DNA from: Sphingobacterium thalpophilum | GTDB taxonomy: Bacteria > Bacteroidota > Bacteroidia > Flavobacteriales > Flavobacteriaceae | Assembly: GCA_943325255.2 (NCBI GenBank) | Contig: CALPOS020000103.1 | Coordinates: forward strand, 1-7,406 | Direction: 5' to 3' | DNA: 7,406 nt | Part shown: positions 1 through 6,153 of the stretch, piece by piece | Layout of the letters: each line of letters starts with the position of its first letter | Numbering within the stretch: the first letter of the stretch is position 1 | Made by a program: the position numbers and the translations under genes | Notes under the pieces: model-generated | What the model was told of the DNA's origin: nothing | Seen by the model: the letters and a program-made list of their open reading frames with translations, nothing else | Database searches by the model: none

Positions 1-318
1 AAAGGCTTTGCCAAAAGCGAAACGCCCGAAATGTTGATATCCATCAACGCCAAGGCAGAACAAAATGTAAACGTGAATCAATACAATTCTGGTTGGGGAT
101 TTGGCTGGGGTTGGGGACCGTTTTGGGGATCAAACACTATGGTTTCTACTTCAACCGACGGCACTCTTACCATCGACCTCATCGATGCCAAATTAAAAGA
201 ACTCATCTGGCAAGGTGAAGGAACGGGTTATCTCACCAAAAATGTGGATAAGAAAGATGAAAATGTAAAGTTGTTTGTGACTGAGATTTTGGCGCAGTAT
301 CCACCAGTAAAGAAATAG
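1..318 (+). CDS. DUF4136 domain protein, C-terminal part (cut by window edge)
   Basis: The reading frame is open from base 1, so the protein began upstream; the Met codon at 31 is internal and not the start. The 105 visible residues match the C-terminal half of DUF4136: a central beta segment with Gly-Thr-Leu-x-Ile-Asp-Leu-x-Asp-Ala-Lys (about residues 54-64 of the fragment), then a Trp-x-Gly strand end, then a closing helix ending in a Tyr-Pro-Pro motif near the C-terminus. DUF4136 proteins are usually small envelope lipoproteins of unknown function; the lipobox would lie outside the window and cannot be checked. Residues 31-43 are an unusual Gly/Trp/Phe-rich stretch (GWGFGWGWGPFWG), probably an exposed aromatic loop or strand. 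The gene converges on the E1 gene and has no visible functional link with it. Confidence 0.85.
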   Translation, partial: KGFAKSETPEMLISINAKAEQNVNVNQYNSGWGFGWGWGPFWGSNTMVSTSTDGTLTIDLIDAKLKELIWQGEGTGYLTKNVDKKDENVKLFVTEILAQYPPVKK

Positions 319-344
319 TAGACGGTTGTAGGTTGTACGTTAAA
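317..344. repeat. Short heptanucleotide repeat run after the DUF4136 stop
   Basis: Four consecutive 7-bp units start inside the stop codon: AGTAGAC, GGTTGTA, GGTTGTA and CGTTAAA. The GGTTGTN unit is the same as the core unit of the two runs inside the E2 gene. ACGGTT (322-327) and AACCGT (353-358) form a 6-bp inverted pair around it. It is short, so chance similarity is possible for this copy alone. Confidence 0.5.
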
Positions 345-373
345 AAAAGTTGAACCGTGATATTTTGTGGATT

Positions 374-411
374 CCCCACCTTTGGAGGGATGCCCGCCGC
401 GGCGGGTGGGG
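374..411. repeat. Nested GC-rich inverted repeat, possible two-way terminator
   Basis: CCCCACC (374-380) is the exact reverse complement of GGTGGGG (405-411), and a perfect 14-bp palindrome CCCGCCGCGGCGGG lies at 393-406. The two structures overlap, so they are alternative folds. The surrounding text (CCCCACC followed by TTTGGAGGG) resembles an intergenic repeat common in flavobacterial genomes, from memory. Its position between convergent genes makes a terminator role plausible for both strands, but no clear T-run follows directly. Confidence 0.55.
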
Positions 412-417
412 TGGTTC

Positions 418-567
418 TAGCCCGGGATGGTAATGAAAAGCTTTTTGCAAAAGCGGTTTTGTTTTTCTTGTTTCCGAAACGCGACCAACGGAAGCGCTTT
501 CGGGAACTTTAGCAAAACCAACCGATTTGGTGAAAACTTGTAATGGACAGCCGGAATAGCTCCTTCC
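418..567 (+). repeat. Dispersed palindromic repeat, copy A
   Basis: The element begins CTAGCCCGGGATGG and ends AGCCGGAATAGCTCCTT. The same end sequences, slightly changed, bound another element at 7083-7170, and a diverged inverted copy lies at 2721-2795. The two ends are imperfect inverted repeats of each other (AGC and CCGG blocks). Inside, CCGAAA near 474 pairs with TTTCGG near 508, giving a hairpin. It resembles a repeat family seen many times in Flavobacterium genomes. It carries no ORF and fills most of the spacer between the convergent genes. Confidence 0.6.
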
Positions 568-573
568 AGATAA

Positions 574-2637
574 CTAATACCCCAACAATTCCTCCATCTT
601 CGCTTTTACCTTTTCCACATTCGGTATCATCGTTTGCTCTAAAGTACTATTTAACGGTATTGCAGGTAAATTCTCGGATCCAATGGTCATCACTGGTGCA
701 TCTAAATATCTAAAGCACTTTTCTTGAATCAGTCCAGCCAAGCTTCTCGCAAAAGTATTATTGACAGGTTCCTCCGTTACAATCAGACATTTTTTGGTTT
801 TTTGCACGGACTTCATGATGGCGTCTTCATCCAACGGGAATAAAGTTCTCAAGTCGATGATTTCTACTTGATTTCTCATGCCGATGGACGCATTCAACGC
901 CCAATGTACGCCCATGCCATAAGTAATTACAGAAATGGTTTCTTTCGTTTCTTGACCCCAAATTTCTTGAACGATATTGGCTTTCCCGAACGGTAAAATA
1001 TAATCTTCGCTTGGTTCAAAAACACGAGCTTCGTCCGTACCTTTGACTTTGCTCCAATACAAACCTTTGTGTTCTAAAATAACCACGGGATTCGGATCGT
1101 AATACGCCGCTTTTAGCAAACCTTTTAAGTCAGCGCCATTGCTCGGATAGGCGATTTTGATTCCTCTAATGTTCGTCAATACACTTTCTACCGAAGACGA
1201 ATGATACGGACCACCGCTGCCATAAGCGCCAATCGGAACACGCAAAATCATGCTCACGGGCCATTTGCCATTGGTGAGATAACAAGATCGACTCACCTCG
1301 GTAAACAACTGGTTCAATCCAGGCCAAATGTAATCGGCAAATTGCACCTCAACAATTGGTTTTAAACCCACGGCGGACATGCCGACCGTTGAGCCAACAA
1401 TAAACGCTTCTTGAATTGGTGTATTAAAAACACGCTCGTCACCAAACTTCTGAGCCAACGTAGCTGCTTCTCTAAACACGCCGCCCAATCGTCCGCCTAC
1501 GTCTTGTCCGTAGAGCAAACATTCTGGGTGCTTTTTCATCAATTCTTCTACGGCAAATAACGCGCAATCTACCATCACGACTTTGTCTTCTCTTTGTGGA
1601 CTACGTTCTCCAACTTCTTCCGTAATCGGTGTCGGTGCAAAATCATGCGTAAACAAATCTTCTGGTTTTGGATCTTCCGCTAATTGCGCTTCCTCAAAAT
1701 CAGCTTTGACTTTAATAATGGCGTCTTGTTCTATTTTTGAAATCTCATCATTAGTAAATCCAGCGTCTAATAATAGTTGTTTCAAAGCGGGATGCGGATC
1801 TCTCGACTTTGCTTCGTCCAAATCATCACGATACCATTCCATTCGAACTCCAGATGTGTGGTGATTTAACAACGGAACTTTCGCATGCACCAAAAACGGA
1901 CGACGCTCTCTTCGCATGGTTTCCAATACGTTTTGAATTGCCAAATAGCTTTCGGTAAAGTTCGCTCCGTCAATCGAAATGGCTTCAATGCCGTGAAATC
2001 CCTTCGCATACTCAAACGCATTCTGAGCCCTTGTTTCCTTTGCATTTGCTGAAATATCCCAGCCGTTATCTTGCACCAAATACAAAATCGGCAATTGTTT
2101 TAAAGCCGCCATTTGAAAAGCTTCGGCTACTTCGCCTTCGGTCACGGAGGCATCACCTAAGGAACAAACTACAATCGGTTTCTCTTGATTTTTATCTTCA
2201 ATGCCAATATTTTCTTGATACCAAAATCCCATCGCTGCCCCAGTTGCTGGAATCGCTTGCATGCCCGTTGCGGATGATTGATGTGGAATCTTAGGTTTAT
2301 CGGCATTGCGCAAACTCGGATGGCAATAATAGGTTCTTCCACCCGAAAAAGGATCGTCGCGTTTCGCCATAAGTTGCAACATCAAATCGTACGGCCGCAT
2401 GCCAATGCCCAACAACATCGAATCGTCTCGATAATACGGAAAGGCATAATCCTGTGGCAATAATTGCATCGCCACGGCTATTTGAATCGCTTCGTGTCCA
2501 CGTGAAGTTGCGTGCACGTATTTGGAAACGATTTTAAAGTTATCCTCATACAACTCCGTCATCGCTTTCGCGGTCGCCATGGTGGCAAATGCTTTTTCTA
2601 AAATAATTTTGTTCAATGTTCTTTCTAAAAATTTCAT
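574..2637 (-). CDS. 2-oxo acid dehydrogenase E1, fused alpha and beta subunits
   Basis: This is the thiamine-diphosphate decarboxylase of a 2-oxo acid dehydrogenase complex, acting in the cytoplasm with E2 and E3. The 687 residues hold an alpha-type domain (about 1-330) joined to a beta-type domain (about 350-687), a fusion common in Bacteroidota. The ThDP/Mg motif is GDASVTEGEV (161-170) ending in Asn191 of QDNGW; the usual GDG is GDA here. HHTSG (259-263) falls in the loop before the alpha C-terminus. The beta half has YGQDVGG (376-382), FNTPIQEAFIVG (404-415), and GGPYHSSSVES (475-485) with the expected His479. The neighbours ilvE and E2 point to branched-chain 2-oxo acids (BCKDH), but pyruvate or mixed specificity is not excluded. 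The start is the first ATG, behind an A-rich leader. The gene follows ilvE after 300 bp of repeats, so it may be a read-through gene or have its own promoter. Confidence 0.93.
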   Translation of the reverse strand: MKFLERTLNKIILEKAFATMATAKAMTELYEDNFKIVSKYVHATSRGHEAIQIAVAMQLLPQDYAFPYYRDDSMLLGIGMRPYDLMLQLMAKRDDPFSGGRTYYCHPSLRNADKPKIPHQSSATGMQAIPATGAAMGFWYQENIGIEDKNQEKPIVVCSLGDASVTEGEVAEAFQMAALKQLPILYLVQDNGWDISANAKETRAQNAFEYAKGFHGIEAISIDGANFTESYLAIQNVLETMRRERRPFLVHAKVPLLNHHTSGVRMEWYRDDLDEAKSRDPHPALKQLLLDAGFTNDEISKIEQDAIIKVKADFEEAQLAEDPKPEDLFTHDFAPTPITEEVGERSPQREDKVVMVDCALFAVEELMKKHPECLLYGQDVGGRLGGVFREAATLAQKFGDERVFNTPIQEAFIVGSTVGMSAVGLKPIVEVQFADYIWPGLNQLFTEVSRSCYLTNGKWPVSMILRVPIGAYGSGGPYHSSSVESVLTNIRGIKIAYPSNGADLKGLLKAAYYDPNPVVILEHKGLYWSKVKGTDEARVFEPSEDYILPFGKANIVQEIWGQETKETISVITYGMGVHWALNASIGMRNQVEIIDLRTLFPLDEDAIMKSVQKTKKCLIVTEEPVNNTFARSLAGLIQEKCFRYLDAPVMTIGSENLPAIPLNSTLEQTMIPNVEKVKAKMEELLGY

Positions 2638-2650
2638 TTCTATTTTTTTG

Positions 2651-2712
2651 AACCATTAAGAGAATAAGAAAAATTAAGCGAAAACTTAATGAAACTTAAT
2701 TCCTTAATGGTT
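2651..2712. repeat. Intergenic inverted repeat just upstream of E1
   Basis: AACCATTAAG (2651-2660) and CTTAATGGTT (2703-2712) are perfect 10-bp inverted arms. The 42-bp interior is rich in AATTAAG/CTTAAT words. It resembles a dispersed flavobacterial intergenic repeat, from memory. It ends 13 bp before the E1 start codon, so the hairpin would lie in the E1 leader if transcription comes from ilvE. Confidence 0.6.
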
Positions 2713-2720
2713 TATTTTTT

Positions 2721-2795
2721 GCAGACAATTCCCGCTTTCGCCTTTATCTTTGTTCGTTCCTCACAAAGGATATCGGCTTAATCGGGGCTGCGCAT
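2721..2795 (-). repeat. Dispersed palindromic repeat, diverged copy C
   Basis: Read on the - strand this contains AGCCCCGATTAAGCCGATAT, then a short hairpin-like centre (TCCTTTGTGAGGAAC), then AAAGATAAAGGCGAAAGCGGGA. The order and words match a repeat family I know from Flavobacterium (AGCCCCGATT...AGCGGGA). It is related to copies A and B only at the ends. It lies between ilvE and E1 and has no ORF. Confidence 0.55.
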
Positions 2796-2843
2796 TCAAT
2801 TCCTATTCAAATTTTTCTTAAAAAAGCGACTGATTCTATTTGA

Positions 2844-2910
2844 CCACAGATTTTACTGATTATTCGGATTAACACAGATAAAAAATCAGTTAAATCCGCC
2901 AAATCCGTGG
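2844..2910. repeat. Intergenic inverted repeat, CCACAGATT type
   Basis: Outer arms CCACAGATT (2844-2852) and AATCCGTGG (2902-2910) match at 8 of 9 positions; inner arms ACTGATT (2855-2861) and AATCAGT (2884-2890) are exact. This CCACAGATT...AATCCGTGG type is a common dispersed element in Bacteroidota genomes, from memory. It lies 28 bp after the ilvE stop and could act as a 3' hairpin. With the two repeats at 2651 and 2721 it accounts for most of the 300-bp ilvE-E1 spacer. Confidence 0.65.
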
Positions 2911-2937
2911 CAAAAAACAACTTGAATTCGATTCAAA

Positions 2938-4014
2938 TTATTGCTGCTGAGTCGCATAGCTTTCAACAGGAACAATCCATCCGAAAGAATCTGCTATACG
3001 TTGTGTTTTCATATCGTTAAATGTATTCTTAATCTCCTCTCCAACCGGATTTCCTTCTGGCAATGCAATCGCAAAATCGCCATTCCCAATCTCTTCCACC
3101 AAAGCAATTCCAACAGCTGTTCCAACTCCAAAGGCTTCTTCTAACAGATTATTCTTCGATGCTTCTTTAATCTCTGTCATCGTAATCGGACGTTCCGTAA
3201 CCTCAAATCCTTTGGCTCGTAGCATATCGATGACACTCAATCGTGTAATTCCAGAAAGTATCGATCCGCTCAAATCAGGCGTGATAAATTTCCCTCCTAT
3301 CTTGAAGAAAATATTCATCGTTCCAACTTCTTGAATGTATTCAAAATCTTGAGCGTCCAGCCACAATACTTGATCGTATCCTTTGGCTTTGGCATATTCG
3401 GTTGGACGAATTGCACCAGCATAATTTCCGGCGGCTTTCGCTTCACCTGTTCCTCCATTCACGGCACGTACGTATTTAGTTTCCGCATACAACTTAATTC
3501 TTCTATTGAAGAAAGGTCCAGCTGGCGATGCCATGATAATAAATTTAAAGCTCGTTGCGGCACGCATTCCGATAAAAGCTTCATCGGCATACATAAATGG
3601 TCTTAAATAGAGTGAACTTCCTTCTTGTGTTGGCACCCAGTTTTTTTCTATAGCCACCAATTGCTTCAATCCTTCTACGAACAAATCTTCAGGGAAATTC
3701 GGCATTCCCATACGATAAGCACTCACATTCATTCGCTTCGCATTTTCATCCGGACGAAACAACAAAGGCGTATTGTTTTTGCCCATCGTTGCTTTCAATC
3801 CTTCAAAAATCGCTTGTCCGTAATGCAGCGCCATTGCCGCTGGATGTGTTGGTATCATTTCTAAAGGTTCGATTCTTGGGTTGACCCACGCGCCGTTTTG
3901 GTATTCACAAATAAACATGTGGTCGGTAAACGCAATCCCCATCGGAACATTGTTGATATCGACTTGAGCTACTTTAGAAACTAAAGCTGGAGTTACTTTT
4001 ATGTTATATGACAT
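2938..4014 (-). CDS. ilvE: Branched-chain amino acid aminotransferase
   Basis: A PLP-dependent fold-type IV enzyme that reversibly moves the amino group between Leu, Ile or Val and 2-oxoglutarate. The 358-residue length is that of the BCAT group II (mammalian-like) proteins. Visible motifs are HYGQAIFEGLKA (64-75), the arginine-bearing YLRPFMYADE (136-145), the segment GEAKAAGNYAG (190-200) in which Lys193 is the expected Schiff-base lysine, VLWLDAQ (216-222), EVGTMNIFF (229-237) and the phosphate-side GSILSGITR (250-258). The ATG start is 11 bp after the E2 stop, so the two are co-transcribed. Its place between E2 and E1 suggests direct supply of branched 2-oxo acids to the dehydrogenase. 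Biosynthetic and degradative roles cannot be told apart from sequence. No truncation or missing motif is seen. Confidence 0.96.
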   Translation of the reverse strand: MSYNIKVTPALVSKVAQVDINNVPMGIAFTDHMFICEYQNGAWVNPRIEPLEMIPTHPAAMALHYGQAIFEGLKATMGKNNTPLLFRPDENAKRMNVSAYRMGMPNFPEDLFVEGLKQLVAIEKNWVPTQEGSSLYLRPFMYADEAFIGMRAATSFKFIIMASPAGPFFNRRIKLYAETKYVRAVNGGTGEAKAAGNYAGAIRPTEYAKAKGYDQVLWLDAQDFEYIQEVGTMNIFFKIGGKFITPDLSGSILSGITRLSVIDMLRAKGFEVTERPITMTEIKEASKNNLLEEAFGVGTAVGIALVEEIGNGDFAIALPEGNPVGEEIKNTFNDMKTQRIADSFGWIVPVESYATQQQ

Positions 4015-4025
4015 ACGCTAAAATT

Positions 4026-5336
4026 TTATAGTGTTGTATTGTGGTCAAATTGTTCTAAATAATCACCGACTTTTCGCAGGAATGAACCGCCCAAAAAGCC
4101 ATCTACGACGCGATGGTCGAAGGAAAGCGAAAGATACATCATACTGCGAATCGCAATCTCATCGCCTTTTTCAGTGGTGATCACTTCTGGTCGCTTTTTG
4201 ATGATTCCAAAGGCCAAAATCGCGACTTCTGGTTGATTGATAATCGGTGTCCCCATCAAGCTTCCGAATGTGCCAACATTCGAAATCGTAAACGTACTTC
4301 CTTGAATTTCTTCGGGTTTTAGTTTGTTGTTTCGGGAACTTTCAGCCAAATGGTTGACGGTTTTCGCCAATTCAAATAAACTTTTCTCGTTGGCATTTTT
4401 CACCACGGGAACGATTAAGTTTCCAGATGGCAATGCGGTTGCCATTCCGATATTGATATCGCTGTGAACTATGATATTTTTGTCATCAACAGAAACATTA
4501 ATCAACGGGAAATCCTGAATTCCTTTGGCTACTGCGTCAACGAAAATTGGCGTAAACGTGAGCTTCTCGTTGTATTTCTTTTGAAAATCATCTTTGTATT
4601 TGTTTCTCCACTCCACCAAATTCGTCACATCAACTTCAATATAAGAAGTTACGTGCGGCGACGTTTGTTTCGAATAAACCATGTGATCCGCAATCATTTT
4701 GCGCATGCGATCCATTTCTACGATACGGTCTTTGCCTTCGATGAAATTGATTTTTGGTTTTGGGTAATTGGTTGTCGGTTGTTGGTTGTTGTTTGTTGGT
4801 ATGCTCTGAATTGGATATTTTCTGTTTTTCAGATAATGGAAAACATCGCTTTTTTGAATTCTGCCATCGGTTCCGGAACCTGAAATGGTTTGAAGTTCTT
4901 CGATCGATAAGTTCTCTTTCTGAGCAATGCTGATGATCAGTGGACTTAGGAAGTTGTCAGTTGACAGTTGTCTGTTCTTGGTTATTGGTTGATGGTTGTC
5001 GGTTGTTGGTTGCGCGTTTTCAGTCTTGGCTCTTGGCTCTTTCTTCTCACCAGCTTCTTCTGTTTTTCCGATAGTTATCTTCTTTCCCGCAGCTTTACCA
5101 TCTGTCTCTATTAATGCCAAAACTTCACCAACAGCCACAACAGCATCTTTTCCAAAACGGATTTCGGTAATCGTTCCTGAAAATGGCGATGGAATTTCGC
5201 TGTCTACTTTATCGGTAGCAACTTCCACCAAAGTTTCCTCCGCTTCCACAAAATCACCGACTTTCTTCGACCAGTTGATGATGGTAGCTTCTGAAATACT
5301 CTCGCCCATTTTAGGCATTTTGAATTCTATAATCAT
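4026..5336 (-). CDS. 2-oxo acid dehydrogenase E2 (lipoyl acyltransferase)
   Basis: The core subunit that takes the acyl group from E1 on a lipoyl arm and passes it to CoA. Domains in order: one lipoyl domain (about 1-80) with the lipoylated lysine in ATDKVDSEIPSP (Lys43); a linker (about 97-128) rich in Gln/Thr/Asp/Asn; the peripheral subunit-binding domain (about 129-170, with SGSGTDGRIQKSDV); a second linker (about 174-196, Asn/Gln/Pro/Thr-rich); and the acyltransferase domain (about 200-436) with catalytic SFDHRVVDG (His408, Asp412). Both linkers are encoded by 7-bp repeat runs. The context with ilvE and fused E1 favours branched-chain acids (bkdB-like), but specificity is not proven by sequence. 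The start MIIEFKMPKMGES is right for the family, and the array upstream touches the ATG. No E3 gene is in the window. Confidence 0.94.
   Translation of the reverse strand: MIIEFKMPKMGESISEATIINWSKKVGDFVEAEETLVEVATDKVDSEIPSPFSGTITEIRFGKDAVVAVGEVLALIETDGKAAGKKITIGKTEEAGEKKEPRAKTENAQPTTDNHQPITKNRQLSTDNFLSPLIISIAQKENLSIEELQTISGSGTDGRIQKSDVFHYLKNRKYPIQSIPTNNNQQPTTNYPKPKINFIEGKDRIVEMDRMRKMIADHMVYSKQTSPHVTSYIEVDVTNLVEWRNKYKDDFQKKYNEKLTFTPIFVDAVAKGIQDFPLINVSVDDKNIIVHSDINIGMATALPSGNLIVPVVKNANEKSLFELAKTVNHLAESSRNNKLKPEEIQGSTFTISNVGTFGSLMGTPIINQPEVAILAFGIIKKRPEVITTEKGDEIAIRSMMYLSLSFDHRVVDGFLGGSFLRKVGDYLEQFDHNTTL
4756..4804. repeat. In-frame heptanucleotide run encoding the second E2 linker
   Basis: Seven consecutive 7-bp units in register, with core units GGTAATT (4763), GGTTGTC (4770), GGTTGTT (4777), GGTTGTT (4784) and GTTTGTT (4791). 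Read on the coding strand they give residues about 178-194 of E2, with the words QQPTTN and PKP. The unit is the same as in the 4952-5042 run. Confidence 0.8.
4952..5042. repeat. In-frame heptanucleotide run encoding the first E2 linker
   Basis: Thirteen consecutive 7-bp units without a register slip: AGTTGTC, AGTTGAC and AGTTGTC (4952-4972), then TGTTCTT, then GGTTATT, GGTTGAT, GGTTGTC, GGTTGTT and GGTTGCG (4980-5014), then CGTTTTC, AGTCTTG, GCTCTTG and GCTCTTT. They encode E2 residues 99-129. Three unit lengths make 21 bases, so the protein shows a 7-residue periodicity: QPTTDNH, QPITKNR, QLSTDNF. Confidence 0.85.
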
Positions 5337-5464
5337 AGCTGTTAGCCTTTAGCTGTAAGCGATTAGCCTTAAAGGAAATTACTTACATCATTTTATAATT
5401 TCAGGTTGAACCTGATTTAATTTTTATTATTTTTTTCAGCTTATTGCTAATTGCTAAAAGCTTA
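5336..5464. repeat. Inverted pair of heptanucleotide runs filling the paaY-E2 spacer
   Basis: The left run (5336-5370) has five 7-bp units: TAGCTGT, TAGCCTT, TAGCTGT, AAGCGAT, TAGCCTT. The right run (5437-5464) reads CAGCTTA, TTGCTAA, TTGCTAA, AAGCTTA. They are inverted to each other: bases 5337-5360 match the reverse complement of 5439-5462 at 19 of 24 positions. The left run starts on the first base of the E2 start codon and the right run ends on the last base of the paaY stop codon, so the pair spans the whole spacer. In a paaY-E2 transcript this could form a long imperfect stem. Confidence 0.7.
5401..5415. promoter_or_regulatory. Perfect palindrome TCAGGTT-G-AACCTGA
   Basis: Two exact 7-bp arms around one base, in the loop between the two heptanucleotide runs and 65 bp upstream of the E2 start. 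The one-base centre fits a protein-binding site better than an RNA hairpin. No promoter boxes were recognised beside it, so an operator role is only a suggestion. Confidence 0.3.
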
Positions 5465-6061
5465 TTCCTCTTTCTTAAATTCTTCTAGTGTTTTATAAAA
5501 CGCTTCTTGTGTTGGTCTGTTGGCTGGAATTTCCCGTAATGGCTCAACTGCTCTTAATGTTTCGTAACATTCCCTAGGCAACAGCTGATATAAGGCGGTT
5601 CCTTTGCTCTTCCATTCAATCATTTCATCAGATATATCTTTGACGATTACCGCTGGATTACCGACAACCATTTTGCGATTGGGAATTTTCGTTCCCGCTT
5701 TGATAAAACTCAACGCACCGATGATACATTCATCACCCACTTCCGCATCGTCCATAATAACAGCATTCATGCCGACGAGACTATTAGCTCCAATATTGGC
5801 GCCGTGTATAATCGCGCCGTGACCAATGTGTGCTCCGGCTTTCAACACCATCGACTTTCCGGGAAACATATGAATCGTACAATTTTCTTGCACATTGCAA
5901 CCATCTTCAATGATAATCTCTCCCCAATCGCCGCGAATTGCCGCGCCCGGACCGACATAAACGTCTTTTCCGATAATCACGTTACCAGTTACCGCCGCTT
6001 GTGGGTGGATAAAACTGCTTTCGTGGATGACGGGAATAAACCCTTTGAATTCGTAGATCAT
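5462..6061 (-). CDS. paaY: PaaY-like hexapeptide-repeat thioesterase / gamma-carbonic anhydrase fold
   Basis: A 199-residue left-handed beta-helix protein with hexapeptide repeats through about residues 20-140 (for example VIIGKDVYVGPGA, ANIGANSLVG). The expected zinc ligands of the gamma-carbonic anhydrase fold are present: His64 in CTIHMF, and His81 and His86 in GHGAIIHG. The C-terminal tail KGTALYQ...LREC...VEPLREI (about 153-178) closely follows E. coli PaaY as I remember it, which separates it from generic YrdA-type members. PaaY is a CoA thioesterase that clears dead-end intermediates in phenylacetate degradation. No other paa genes are visible here, so it may instead hydrolyse stalled acyl-CoAs of a branched-chain pathway. 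It lies between the crotonase gene (90 bp upstream) and E2 (125 bp downstream), both spacers filled by hairpin-forming repeats. The ATG start gives the normal N-terminus. Confidence 0.85.
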   Translation of the reverse strand: MIYEFKGFIPVIHESSFIHPQAAVTGNVIIGKDVYVGPGAAIRGDWGEIIIEDGCNVQENCTIHMFPGKSMVLKAGAHIGHGAIIHGANIGANSLVGMNAVIMDDAEVGDECIIGALSFIKAGTKIPNRKMVVGNPAVIVKDISDEMIEWKSKGTALYQLLPRECYETLRAVEPLREIPANRPTQEAFYKTLEEFKKEE

Positions 6062-6070
6062 ATTTGTTAG

Positions 6071-6153
6071 AAAATAGACAGAGAGATAATAGATGATAGA
6101 CTGATAGATTTATTTTGGTCTTTTATCTATTCGTCTATTATCTTTTTGTCTTT
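6071..6153. repeat. Inverted pair of short-repeat runs between the crotonase gene and paaY
   Basis: The left arm has units such as AATAGAC, AATAGAT and GATAGAC; the right arm is the inverse. Bases 6076-6093 match the reverse complement of 6134-6151 at 16 of 18 positions, including an exact 10-bp core (AGATAATAGA, 6084-6093). Pairing continues with small bulges to about 6100/6126, leaving a loop of about 25 bases. The right arm touches the crotonase stop codon and the left arm begins 10 bp before the paaY start, so the stem fills the spacer. The unit spacing is mostly 7 bp with some 8. Confidence 0.75.

Noticed and set aside
31..318. A complete 95-residue protein starting at 31
   Set aside because: The frame is open back to base 1 and the similarity to DUF4136 begins mid-domain, so the gene is cut by the window edge.
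4952..5042. CRISPR-like or tandem-repeat array
   Set aside because: The units are 7 bp without spacers and lie within a coding frame; they are a short-step tandem repeat, not CRISPR.
4756..5042. Frameshift or assembly error in E2 because of the odd low-complexity linkers
   Set aside because: The lipoyl, subunit-binding and acyltransferase domains are all in one frame, and the unusual sequence is confined to the linkers.
5804..6070. + strand ORF antisense to paaY
   Set aside because: It lies opposite a clear hexapeptide-repeat gene and has no recognisable protein features; the same applies to the other + strand ORFs opposite E1, ilvE, E2 and the crotonase gene.
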